Shown here: positions 43,753 to 52,644 of the stretch, piece by piece
How the letters are laid out: every line of letters begins with the position of its first letter
How positions within the stretch are numbered: position 1 is the first letter of the stretch
NCBI GenBank assembly: GCA_947631625.1
Contig: CANRMA010000012.1
Span: forward strand, 1 to 64,000
Length of the DNA: 64,000 bases
Direction of reading: 5' to 3'
Source: an uncultured Lachnospiraceae bacterium
Lineage (GTDB): Bacteria > Bacillota > Clostridia > Lachnospirales > Lachnospiraceae
Translations under genes and position numbers: made by a program
Notes under the pieces: model-generated
Told to the model about the DNA's origin: nothing
The model's input: only the letters and a program-made list of their open reading frames with translations
Database searches by the model: none

Positions 43753-44937
43753 TCACACCCTCCTCATCATTGTTAAAAATTTATCAAACAGCTCGGATGA
43801 ATCCTGCGGCCCCGGACAGGCTTCAGGATGAAACTGTACCGTAAAAATATTTTTACCCGTATAATTAAGTCCCTCGTTAGTACCGTCGTTTACGTTTATA
43901 AAAGCTGGCACCGCCACACTCGGATCTAGTCTGTCCATATCCACTACGTAGCCATGGTTCTGTGAGGATATATACACGCGGCCGGTTTCCAGATCTTTGA
44001 CCGGATGATTTCCGCCGCGGTGTCCGTACTTCATCTTAAAAGTATCGGCTCCGGTAGCAAGCGCCATAAGCTGATGCCCCAGACAGATAGCAAAGATCGG
44101 TATATCGGTATCGTAAAGTTTCTTCACCTCATCAATTATACCGCCGCAGTCCTTCGGATCGCCCGGCCCGTTGCTTAACATTATGCCGTCGGGTTTATCC
44201 GCTATTATTTCTTCGGCCTTTGTTCCTGCCGGATAAACCGTCACATCACAGCCTCTTGCCGCAAGAGATCTTGCAATATTGTCTTTGGCTCCAAGATCAA
44301 GCAGCGCCACCCTAAGACCTGCTCCGTCTATTTTACGCACCATGCTCGGTTTTTTCTCACGCTTGCCCGCCGCATAATCAGCCGCGTTGAAACGCGACGA
44401 GCCGCTTATGGGCCCATTGTCCTGCAATGTACGGCTTCCTTTTAATTCATATTTCTCTTTGCAGGTTACGATTTCTACGACGTGTCCTGTTCTATACTCT
44501 TTTAATTTCGGAATTATCTCCTCTATATTATAATTCTCATTGGTGGTTATCATTCCGTTCATAGTGCCTTTTTCACGAAGTATCTTGGTAAGCGCCCTCG
44601 TATCTATTCCCGCAATGCCCGCCACTTCATTTTCACACAGAAAATCCTGAATGGTGACGTCGCATCTGAAATTACTTGGCAGTCTGCTGAGCTCTCTGAC
44701 TATGAAGCCGTCCGGCCACGCCCTCACCGACTCCATATCTTCCCTGCATACGCCGTAATTGCCTATGAGCGGATATGTCATGCACACAGCCTGTCCCGCA
44801 TAAGAAGGATCGGTCAATACCTCAAGATAACCGGCCATAGAAGTATTAAAAACGATCTCACTTATGATCTCTTTGTCCGCGCCGATGCTGACGCCGGAAA
44901 ATACGGTACCGTCTTCCAAAATTAAAAATGCTTTCAT
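43753..44937 (-). CDS. carA: Carbamoyl-phosphate synthase small (glutaminase) subunit
   Basis: The ATG at 44935-44937 follows CAGGTAACGAA and gives the usual N-terminus MKAFLILEDGTVFSG. A 28-codon in-frame extension upstream has no family support. The 394-residue protein has the CarA N-terminal domain (VFNTSMAGYLEVLTDPSYAGQ) and a class I glutaminase with Cys in AICLGHQLMALATG and His in VQFHPEACPGPQDS. It supplies ammonia to CarB. Confidence 0.97.
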   Translation of the reverse strand: MKAFLILEDGTVFSGVSIGADKEIISEIVFNTSMAGYLEVLTDPSYAGQAVCMTYPLIGNYGVCREDMESVRAWPDGFIVRELSRLPSNFRCDVTIQDFLCENEVAGIAGIDTRALTKILREKGTMNGMITTNENYNIEEIIPKLKEYRTGHVVEIVTCKEKYELKGSRTLQDNGPISGSSRFNAADYAAGKREKKPSMVRKIDGAGLRVALLDLGAKDNIARSLAARGCDVTVYPAGTKAEEIIADKPDGIMLSNGPGDPKDCGGIIDEVKKLYDTDIPIFAICLGHQLMALATGADTFKMKYGHRGGNHPVKDLETGRVYISSQNHGYVVDMDRLDPSVAVPAFINVNDGTNEGLNYTGKNIFTVQFHPEACPGPQDSSELFDKFLTMMRRV

Positions 44938-45004
44938 TTCGTTACCTGCTTTCTGTATGTATAGTCTGTTGTAAAGTTTTTGGGGCGAATTGAATGGTAC
45001 GAAT

Positions 45005-48000
45005 TTAGTTAAAATATTCAACGCCGGACTCGAATATCCTGAGATCCTGTTCGCCGTATATGTTGACTGCCACTGAGTCGCCTATTCTCTCGGAATGAGC
45101 CATTTTGCCAAGGCAGCGGCCGTCGGGGGAGGTGATACCTTCTATCTGGGCGTATGAACCGTTGATATTCCACTCTTCGGCTGCGCTTATGTTTCCGTCG
45201 GCGTCGCAGTATCTGGTAGCCACCTGTCCGTTTGCAAAAAGCTTGTCTATCCACTCTTTAGGCGCAACGAAGCGGCCCTCTCCATGTGAAGCCGGGTTTA
45301 CATAAGTTCCGCCAAGCTTAGCTTTGGCAAGCCAAGGGGATTTATTGGACACCACTTTTATATAAGCCATTTTGGAGATGTGGCGATTTACCGTATTAAA
45401 GGTCAGAGTAGGCGAATCTTCTTTCTGCCCTACTATCTCGCCATAAGGCACAAGCCCCAGTTTGATGAGCGCCTGAAAGCCGTTACATATGCCCAGCGCC
45501 AGACCGTCTCTTTCATTAAGAAGCTTCATTACCGCATCTTTTATTTTTTCATTCTGAAAAGCGGTCGCAAAAAACTTCGCGGAACCGTCCGGTTCGTCGC
45601 CCGCCGAAAAACCGCCGGGGAACATTATTATCTGGGAAGCCTCTATGGCTTTTTCAAATATTTCCACACTGTCAACTATATCCTGCGGGGTAAGGTTTTT
45701 AAATACCTTAGTTATCACATCTGCTCCCGCTCTTTCAAAGGCCTTCGCGCTGTCGTACTCGCAGTTGGTTCCGGGGAAAACCGGAATAAATACGGTAGGA
45801 CGCGCCGTTTTATGTCTGCATACATAGATTTCTTTTGCGTCGTAAGGTGAAGCCTTATAAACGCTGCCCTCGTCCGCAGCTTTGCCGTCCGCTGTATAAG
45901 GGAAGACTTTGTCAAGCCGCTTGGTCCACGCCTTAAGCGCTTCATCCATACTTATCTTCACATCGCCGTATACGAAAGCCGCCTCGTCCGTTACAGTACC
46001 TATCATAGCGCAGCCTTCTTCTTCCTTTAAAAGCTCTTTGGCCGCATCCGCAGGCATTTCAGCAATGATCTCACCCAGACCGTTTCCGAAAAGCTCCTCT
46101 TTCGGCAGGTATTCCGAAATCTTCACGCCAAGTTTATTACCGAACGCCATTTTGGAGACCGCCGCTGCTATACCTTTTGCATCAAGCGCATAGGCGGATA
46201 CAATCTTCTTTTCTGACATGAGTGTCAGTATTTTATCATAAACAGCCATTACATTTGCATAAACAGGCAGATCGTACTCATCTTTTTCAATACTGAACTT
46301 AACCAGTTTATTCCCTGCCGCCTTAAGTTCTGGACTTATCATGTTCTGTTTCTTAGTTATGTCAACCGCAAAGGAAACTAACGTAGGCGGAACGTCTATA
46401 TCGTTAAAGGTTCCGGACATCGAATCCTTACCGCCTATGGACGGCAGCCCGTAACCGATCTGAGCCGCATAAGCTCCAAGCAGCGCCGCAAAAGGCTGAC
46501 TCCAACGTTTAGCCTCCTCGCTCATGCGTCTGAAATATTCCTGGAAAGTAAAGCGTATCTTCTTATAGTCGCCGCCGTTGGCAACGATTTTGGCAATCGA
46601 CTCGGTTACCGCATATATCGCGCCATGATAAGGGCTCCAGCTTGAAAGATACGGATCGAAACCATAACTCATCATGGTGACTGTATCGGTTTTGCCCTTA
46701 AGCACCGGAAGTTTGGCTGCCATAGCCTGAGTCTCGGTAAGCTGATACTTACCGCCGTAAGGCATGTATACGCTGCCTGCGCCGATAGAGGCGTCGAACA
46801 TTTCCACAAGCCCTTTCTGCGAACATACGTTCAGGTCACTTAAAAGCTCCAACCACGCCTTTTTCACATCATTGTCTTTAAGCGCGGCTTCTACCGCCGG
46901 AACGGATATTTTCTTTAAATAATCCGCCTCTTTATCAGGCATTTCCACATAGACGGCCGTCTCCTGATGCGCTCCGTTGGTATCAAGAAAAGCTCTCTTT
47001 ATATTCACTATCTCTTTGCCGCGCCATTTAAGTATAAGCCTCGGCTCCTTAGTAACCGTCGCAACCGCGACCGCCTCAAGATTTTCTTCGTTTGCATAAC
47101 CCAAGAACTCGTCAGCGTCTTTTGGAGAAACGACTACCGCCATTCTCTCCTGAGACTCTGAAATAGCAAGCTCGGTACCGTCCAGACCTGCATATTTCTT
47201 CGGAACCTTGTCCAGATCCACGACAAGACCGTCCGCCAACTCCCCTATCGCTACCGATACGCCGCCCGCGCCAAAGTCGTTGCACTTTTTAATGAGCCTG
47301 CTGACCTCGCCGCGCCTGAAAAGTCTCTGTATCTTACGTTCGGTGGGCGCATTACCCTTCTGCACCTCAGCGCCGCAGGTCTCAATGGAGCTTTCGGTAT
47401 GCACTTTGGATGAACCGGTCGCGCCGCCGCAGCCGTCTCTTCCCGTTCTGCCGCCAAGAAGGATTATGATATCGCCCGGGTCCGAAGTCTCGCGGATAAC
47501 GTTTTTTCTCGGCGCCGCGCCCATGACCGCGCCTATCTCCATTCTCTTGGCAACATAGGCGGGGTGATATATTTCTTTGACCAGTCCGGTCGCCAAGCCG
47601 ATCTGGTTTCCGTATGAAGAATAGCCGCTCGCCGCGCCGCGCACCAACTTCTTCTGTGAAAGTTTGCCCTTCAGGGTCTCCGATACCGGAACCGTCGGGT
47701 CCGCCGCGCCCGTGACGCGCATAGCCTGATAAACGTAACCGCGGCCCGAAAGCGGATCTCTTATCGCTCCGCCAAGACAGGTGGCCGCGCCGCCGAAAGG
47801 TTCGATCTCCGTCGGGTGATTGTGCGTCTCGTTCTTAAAGAATACAAGCCATTCTTCGGTAACGGGGCCTTTTCCGTCTTCATAGTCGATCTCCACCGGC
47901 ACTACCACGGAGCAGGCATTTATTTCATCGGACTCTTCCATATCGTCCAGTTTTCCTTCTTTTTTAAGCTTACGCATTCCCATGAGCGCAAGGTCCATAA

Positions 48001-48841
48001 GACAGACGAATTTATCGTCCCTTCCCGCGAACATCTCATCCCTTGCAGCCAGATAAGAGTCGTAGCTTTCTTTTATCGGTTTCTTATAATAACCGTCTTC
48101 AAAGTCCACCTTCTTTAACTCGGTGGAAAAAGTAGTATGACGGCAGTGATCCGACCAGTATGTGTCGAGCACGCGGATCTCAGTCATGGTCGGATTTCTT
48201 TTTTCGTCATTTGCAAAATAATTCTGAATATGCATAAAATCCTTAAAAGTCATCGCAAGTCCCAGAGAGTCATAAAGCCCTTTAAGCTCATCCTCCTGCA
48301 TTTGTATAAAATCCTTATGGCCTTCCATATTTTCAAATACCGCGACGTCCGCAGGCTCGTCATAAATTGTGACAAGCGTGTCAGGTTTTACCATGTCGGT
48401 TTCCCTTGAATCCACAGGGTTTATGCAGTACGCCTTAATTTTGGCAAACTCTTCATCAGAAATATCACCTGTTATTAAATAAGTCGTCGCCGTTTTGATA
48501 ATAGGGTTTTCATCTTCCTTCAAAAACTGTACGCACTGTATCGCCGAGTCCGCCCTCTGGTCAAACTGTCCCGGCAGGAATTCCACGCTGAATACGCGGC
48601 TTTTCTCTTTAACTTCAATATTTTCTTCATACAGGATATCCACAGGCGGCTCGGAAAATACGCTCCTGCAGGCCTTGTCAAAAACAGCGTCCGATATATT
48701 CTCCACGTCGTAGCGGATAAATACGCGCACGTCCTTTACTCCCGCAATGCCCAGATAACTTCCGATCTCTTCTTTAAGTTCCTTCGCCTTTACCGCATAA
48801 GGTGCCTTCTTTTCCACATAAATCCGTCTTACTTTTCCCAT
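45005..48841 (-). CDS. purL: Phosphoribosylformylglycinamidine synthase (long single-chain PurL)
   Basis: This 1278-residue enzyme fuses the PurS-like N-terminus, the two-fold FGAM synthetase core (VLDTYWSDHCRHTTF, NETHNHPTEIEPFGGAATCLGG, and ELADGLVVDL) and a C-terminal glutaminase with Cys in LALGICNGFQALIKLG and His in the ASHGEGRF region. It converts FGAR and glutamine to FGAM in purine synthesis. GGAGG lies 12 bases from the ATG. carA follows after 67 bases, so purine and carbamoyl-phosphate genes may be co-transcribed. No purine riboswitch is seen in the 90-base leader. Confidence 0.97.
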   Translation of the reverse strand: MGKVRRIYVEKKAPYAVKAKELKEEIGSYLGIAGVKDVRVFIRYDVENISDAVFDKACRSVFSEPPVDILYEENIEVKEKSRVFSVEFLPGQFDQRADSAIQCVQFLKEDENPIIKTATTYLITGDISDEEFAKIKAYCINPVDSRETDMVKPDTLVTIYDEPADVAVFENMEGHKDFIQMQEDELKGLYDSLGLAMTFKDFMHIQNYFANDEKRNPTMTEIRVLDTYWSDHCRHTTFSTELKKVDFEDGYYKKPIKESYDSYLAARDEMFAGRDDKFVCLMDLALMGMRKLKKEGKLDDMEESDEINACSVVVPVEIDYEDGKGPVTEEWLVFFKNETHNHPTEIEPFGGAATCLGGAIRDPLSGRGYVYQAMRVTGAADPTVPVSETLKGKLSQKKLVRGAASGYSSYGNQIGLATGLVKEIYHPAYVAKRMEIGAVMGAAPRKNVIRETSDPGDIIILLGGRTGRDGCGGATGSSKVHTESSIETCGAEVQKGNAPTERKIQRLFRRGEVSRLIKKCNDFGAGGVSVAIGELADGLVVDLDKVPKKYAGLDGTELAISESQERMAVVVSPKDADEFLGYANEENLEAVAVATVTKEPRLILKWRGKEIVNIKRAFLDTNGAHQETAVYVEMPDKEADYLKKISVPAVEAALKDNDVKKAWLELLSDLNVCSQKGLVEMFDASIGAGSVYMPYGGKYQLTETQAMAAKLPVLKGKTDTVTMMSYGFDPYLSSWSPYHGAIYAVTESIAKIVANGGDYKKIRFTFQEYFRRMSEEAKRWSQPFAALLGAYAAQIGYGLPSIGGKDSMSGTFNDIDVPPTLVSFAVDITKKQNMISPELKAAGNKLVKFSIEKDEYDLPVYANVMAVYDKILTLMSEKKIVSAYALDAKGIAAAVSKMAFGNKLGVKISEYLPKEELFGNGLGEIIAEMPADAAKELLKEEEGCAMIGTVTDEAAFVYGDVKISMDEALKAWTKRLDKVFPYTADGKAADEGSVYKASPYDAKEIYVCRHKTARPTVFIPVFPGTNCEYDSAKAFERAGADVITKVFKNLTPQDIVDSVEIFEKAIEASQIIMFPGGFSAGDEPDGSAKFFATAFQNEKIKDAVMKLLNERDGLALGICNGFQALIKLGLVPYGEIVGQKEDSPTLTFNTVNRHISKMAYIKVVSNKSPWLAKAKLGGTYVNPASHGEGRFVAPKEWIDKLFANGQVATRYCDADGNISAAEEWNINGSYAQIEGITSPDGRCLGKMAHSERIGDSVAVNIYGEQDLRIFESGVEYFN

Positions 48842-48930
48842 ATTAAGCCAAGCCCTCCATTTTTTTATGAAACAAACGATGTAAAATCGTTATTCTTACT
48901 GCTTACCGTCAAGTTCAGTCAAAATATATT

Positions 48931-48958
48931 AAAAGATGCCCCCTTCTTTGGAAGCATC
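48931..48958 (-). terminator. Terminator after the TetR gene
   Basis: On the minus strand GATGC(TTCC) pairs with (GGGG)GCATC around AAAGAA, followed by TTTT. It lies just downstream of the TetR stop and upstream of purL. Confidence 0.7.
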
Positions 48959-48969
48959 CTCTATTCAAA

Positions 48970-49548
48970 TTACTCTATAATAAGTCCCTGCATTATGTAA
49001 AACAACTGTTCATCCACCATCGACTCCGTGATCCCTATTGTCTGCGAATTGATCTTCATGCCTTCCAAAACGTACATGATATTCTGCGCCGCGCCCTTTG
49101 GATTTTCACAGTAAAATTCACCCGACGCGATGCCTGTCTCTATAAGTTTCTCTATTACTTTCACTCCGGCGTCAAACTGCTTGCGCAGCATTGCGTTTTT
49201 CTTTTCTTTTTCGGAAAAAGAATACTCGTACACGGCCATTGTGAGATTGTTCTTTTTGAGTAAAAGTTCCTTCTTCTGTTCTTTAAAAAATAAAGTCAGT
49301 ATATTGGCGGCCGAAGCTTCCTCGGCAATCTTTCTGGCGACAGCGTCGTCCGTCTCATCATTGTCCTGCTTTAAAAGTTCAAGCAGCAGTTCTTCTTTGT
49401 TATTGAAATATAAATACAGGCCCCCGCGGCTGATATCGCAAGCCTCCACGATATCTTTCATGGTAACGCCCGTATAACCTTTTTCCGAAAAAATCCTGCG
49501 CGCCGCTTCCAGTATATGCTGTTTCTTCTGTAAAGATTTCTCTCCCAT
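48970..49548 (-). CDS. TetR-family transcriptional regulator (192 aa)
   Basis: The N-terminal helix-turn-helix is clear: ILEAARRIFSEKGYTGVTMKDIVEACDISRGGLYLYFNNKEELLLELL. The C-terminal helical domain is typical in length. GGCAGGTAAGTT precedes the ATG, 3 bases after the stop of the upstream unknown gene, so the two are co-transcribed. The target is unknown; the divergent 754-residue gene nearby is a candidate. No clear palindromic operator was found in the shared gap. Confidence 0.94.
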   Translation of the reverse strand: MGEKSLQKKQHILEAARRIFSEKGYTGVTMKDIVEACDISRGGLYLYFNNKEELLLELLKQDNDETDDAVARKIAEEASAANILTLFFKEQKKELLLKKNNLTMAVYEYSFSEKEKKNAMLRKQFDAGVKVIEKLIETGIASGEFYCENPKGAAQNIMYVLEGMKINSQTIGITESMVDEQLFYIMQGLIIE

Positions 49549-49551
49549 AAC

Positions 49552-50031
49552 TTACCTGCCTTGTAACATTGGTTTATCCCAAAATTCCAGATTTTCTTTC
49601 ATCTTCCGTATACATTCCAGAAATACCCGGTCTTTTACCGCATCTGACCATAGCTTTCCTTTGGTCATGCCGCCCATTACATACCTGGAAAGAATGCCTT
49701 TTATCACGTCCATATGCATAATGTCTGCCTGCGATATCGCTCTCATCTCATCCGCAAGAGTCCTGATCTTGTGTCTGGAATAGATATATTGATAATTACG
49801 GTCCAAAAGAGTCGTACGCTGCACTTCCTTGATAAAACCAAGAAGAGTGGAGTCATAGACCGGAAACGGAATGGAATTCTCGCCTATGCCTGAGTCGGTA
49901 AAATTCTTGGATACGCTTGAGCCGGCCTTCTCTTCAAGCCACGGGAGATAACGTATGAGCCGCTCCACATCGGGCCTGTATTCTTCTACGACCTGCTTTC
50001 TGTATTCAATATCTTCCAATTCCATTTTCAT
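49552..50031 (-). CDS. Uncharacterised protein (159 aa), possibly DUF6508-like
   Basis: The frame extends upstream to 50055 through a TTG, but the first ATG is at 50029-50031 (MKMELEDIEYRKQVV). The ribosome binding site is weak. The protein is soluble and mixed alpha/beta: RPDVERLIRYLPWLEEKAG, then FPVYDSTLLGFIKEVQRTTLLDRNYQYIYSRHKIRT, and a helical C-terminal half with SRYVMGGMTKGKLW. The pattern of a small domain with Leu-Pro-Trp-Leu and Pro-x-Tyr followed by a helix recalls DUF6508, but I am not sure. It is cotranscribed with the TetR gene. Confidence 0.75.
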   Translation of the reverse strand: MKMELEDIEYRKQVVEEYRPDVERLIRYLPWLEEKAGSSVSKNFTDSGIGENSIPFPVYDSTLLGFIKEVQRTTLLDRNYQYIYSRHKIRTLADEMRAISQADIMHMDVIKGILSRYVMGGMTKGKLWSDAVKDRVFLECIRKMKENLEFWDKPMLQGR

Positions 50032-50124
50032 ATAAAAACCGCGCCCTTCGATCAATTTACGGCCGGAGCCTGAATTTATTTTATCATATTTCTTAGAAAA
50101 GTACAGTATAAAATGTTCAAATTC

Positions 50125-50153
50125 TTGTAATTATTATCAAAACGGCTTATAAT
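50125..50153 (+). promoter_or_regulatory. Promoter of the 754-residue gene
   Basis: -35 TTGTAA (50125-50130) and -10 TATAAT (50148-50153) are spaced 17 bases, leaving a leader of about 90 bases before the start codon. Confidence 0.7.
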
Positions 50154-50251
50154 ATAATTTAATCAAACAGGGAACCGTTATCGAATGTTCCGTATTTAGT
50201 CAGACTATACAAAAGCGATGTCCAAAAAAATGAGAAAGGCATGGTATTAAT

Positions 50252-52516
50252 ATGGCAGTAAAAGAATATCCGGCAGGAACCGTAATGATCCAGAGCGAAC
50301 ATACGCTGAACGCTCTGCATGTTATAGTAAAAGGTTCCGTGCGCGCCTCATATCCCGGAGGCGAACTTTATTTACATAAGGGCGACGTAATGGGAATATG
50401 CGAATTAAACTACGATACACATTTCATCAACTATCAGGCGGTTGAAGACACTGCCCTGGCCGCTTATCCCTGCACGGAGAAACAGCTTACCCAGATCATC
50501 CGCACCAAGCCGGATCTTTGTAATATTATCGTCAATTCGCTGTTTAAACAGCTGCATGAAATACTCGACCAGTACGAAATGTCAAAATTCGACTGCGATA
50601 CTTTTTATCAATATCTGATGAAAAGCTATGAGGAATACTGCAGGTTTACTTCCAAACACTCTCTGGCAGCCAGGATACTTCCCGAGCTTGATTCAGTGAC
50701 CGAACTTGTTCTGGAAGAAGACATACCCGACTGGGTGGCCAAATATTACGAACAGCTTTACAGAATAGCCAAAAGCATTTCCTCCAAGTCGCAGATCGCA
50801 GACTTTATATACGGAATGATCTTAAAGGCAAGCTCTGACGTACACCGCGTATTATCGATATGCCGTGAAATTTATGACTACAAATCGGAGATACTTAAAT
50901 TTTTAATGAACGAAAACCGTCTGGACTTTTTTGATCTGTATGCAAGCGTTCTGTATAAGATCGGCGCTCACGACGAAGACTCCACTGCCATCACCGCCGC
51001 GCTCGGCACTATGATGATACAGCTTGAAAGTCAGGATTCCATAAACAGGGAAATGTATAACAGCCGCGTGGCGGAATATAAGGCAAAACTAAACGACCTT
51101 GAAGAATCAACGGAAGCTCCTACGGCGGACCAGTCTTCGGAATCCGTTAAGCAGGAACTCAAAGATTCGCTGAATATAATACTTGCATACGCCGAATGCG
51201 ATAAGGAAACGACCGACGGCTTCAGGGAAAGCATAGACAAGTTCCGCAAGCTTTCCGACAAAAACGCTACAGACGACCATGCAAGGAAGCTGCGCATGGC
51301 CATCACCAAAAATTTCTACAAGATATATTCGGCCGCTTTTATGAAGAGCCTTACGGACACCAAAGTGCCAAGAATAGTAAAAATGTTCTTCAATTTCGGC
51401 TATGTTGACGAAGACCTTGCCGGACTCGAAAACGCGGCTTACCTCTATACAATAGTCGATTCGCTGCCAAGCGATCCTTCCCGCGGCGTGTATACGGTCT
51501 ATGAATGGCTTACCGCGGTATACGAGGGCCGCAAAGTTCCAAGCCGCAACGAATTTGACAACGACTATCCGGCGTATGTGCGCGAGTTAAAGATCACAGG
51601 CAAGATCGCAGCAGCCGACGAAGCAAAGATGTTGAGCGATAAAAAAGAACAGGTGCTTTTCGAACTTCACAATATGGTAACAAGCGTTAATAAAATGACG
51701 TTCGGGCGCATAAGCATATTCAGCCCTATCTTTTTGGAGAGCAACATCTTAAAAGATCTGGAAAACACTCTGGTTTCCGCGGATACAGTTGAAAAATCGT
51801 TTAAAAATATATGTTCTACCGACTACGGCGCGTATTACAGGGAAACACTCTATACCAACCCCTCTATCGGCGTAGGCAAGGAAAATATCGACGTGGAGAT
51901 CCTGCCGGACGTCATACTTATGCCCAACGTCGGCGTCCGCGGCGTTATGTGGCAGGAGATCGAAGGCCGCAAACGTACCTCGCCCGCTCGTATGATGGTC
52001 TCGATTTTCGAAATGGAAGACTTAAACAATATTCTGGTACGCCTGACCGGCGAATACCGTTGGGAAATGTGCAAACGTATCCAGGGCGCAAGGTGGAACG
52101 ACGTATCCGAACCTTCGCTTACTAGCGAATACTTCGACTATATTCAGTTCTATAAGAAAAACAGAGAACTGTCCGCTGACGCCAAAGACAAGATCAAGCT
52201 CAGCATGCAGAAAGCCAAAAACAGCTTTAAAGAAATGTTCGTGCGTGATTACGAAGCATGGATACTCTACGAAGGCGCAGGCTCGCCCAGACTCAACAAA
52301 GTCGCGCGCACCATTTTGTTCACGCACTGTCCGTTTTCCAAGGAAATACGTACCAAGCTTAAGATAAATCCGCTCTATAAAGAAATGATGGACAGATACG
52401 ATATCAAGCTGTCACAGAGAGTACGGCATATGGATAATCTGTGCAACAAAGTTAAGCAAAACGGCGCTGAGATCCCTGAGGAACTGGTGAAGCAGAGGGA
52501 GTATCTGCTGATGTGA
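50252..52516 (+). CDS. Large protein with an N-terminal cyclic-nucleotide-binding-like domain (754 aa)
   Basis: Residues about 5-110 follow the beta-roll of cNMP-binding domains (YPAGTVMIQSEHTLNALHVIVKGSVRASYPGGELYLHKGDVMGICELN), but the phosphate-binding cassette lacks the usual Arg, so nucleotide binding is doubtful. The remaining 640 residues are mostly helical, soluble and without a helix-turn-helix, membrane segment or enzyme motif that I recognise; a conserved-looking core spans about 480-640 (EGRKRTSPARMMVSIFEMEDLNNILVRLTGEYRWEMCKRIQGARW). GAAAGG precedes the ATG at some distance. It is monocistronic, with its own promoter and terminator. Function unknown. Confidence 0.88.
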   Translation: MAVKEYPAGTVMIQSEHTLNALHVIVKGSVRASYPGGELYLHKGDVMGICELNYDTHFINYQAVEDTALAAYPCTEKQLTQIIRTKPDLCNIIVNSLFKQLHEILDQYEMSKFDCDTFYQYLMKSYEEYCRFTSKHSLAARILPELDSVTELVLEEDIPDWVAKYYEQLYRIAKSISSKSQIADFIYGMILKASSDVHRVLSICREIYDYKSEILKFLMNENRLDFFDLYASVLYKIGAHDEDSTAITAALGTMMIQLESQDSINREMYNSRVAEYKAKLNDLEESTEAPTADQSSESVKQELKDSLNIILAYAECDKETTDGFRESIDKFRKLSDKNATDDHARKLRMAITKNFYKIYSAAFMKSLTDTKVPRIVKMFFNFGYVDEDLAGLENAAYLYTIVDSLPSDPSRGVYTVYEWLTAVYEGRKVPSRNEFDNDYPAYVRELKITGKIAAADEAKMLSDKKEQVLFELHNMVTSVNKMTFGRISIFSPIFLESNILKDLENTLVSADTVEKSFKNICSTDYGAYYRETLYTNPSIGVGKENIDVEILPDVILMPNVGVRGVMWQEIEGRKRTSPARMMVSIFEMEDLNNILVRLTGEYRWEMCKRIQGARWNDVSEPSLTSEYFDYIQFYKKNRELSADAKDKIKLSMQKAKNSFKEMFVRDYEAWILYEGAGSPRLNKVARTILFTHCPFSKEIRTKLKINPLYKEMMDRYDIKLSQRVRHMDNLCNKVKQNGAEIPEELVKQREYLLM

Positions 52517-52580
52517 TGATGTAATAATGTAATGATGCTATGATATAATGATGCGATAATAAAGTAATGATGCGATGAAT
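52515..52580. repeat. Irregular short repeat after the stop of the 754-residue gene
   Basis: The segment is built from TAATGATG, TGATGATG and TGCGATAA-like words, beginning in the stop codon itself. Units are too irregular to fix a period. Confidence 0.6.
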
Positions 52581-52586
52581 TTAGTT

Positions 52587-52635
52587 AAAAGGGGGTATCA
52601 TAAATGCGGAAGACGAGCTTTTGTACCCCCTTTTT
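52587..52635. terminator. Bidirectional terminator
   Basis: AAAAGGGGGTA (52587-52597) pairs with TACCCCCTTTTT (52624-52635). It ends the plus-strand 754-residue gene and the minus-strand ATPase gene. Confidence 0.92.
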
Positions 52636-52644
52636 ATTTGTCTG

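Noticed and set aside
44938-45021. Longer N-terminus for CarA
   Set aside because: The extra 28 residues are not part of the family, overlap the end of purL, and MKAFLILEDGT has its own ribosome binding site.
48842-48930. Purine riboswitch ahead of purL
   Set aside because: The leader is short and lacks the paired loop motifs; only a small ACGAT/ATCGT hairpin is present.
50252-50600. CRP/FNR-type transcription factor
   Set aside because: The cNMP-like domain is not followed by a helix-turn-helix, and the protein is three times too long.
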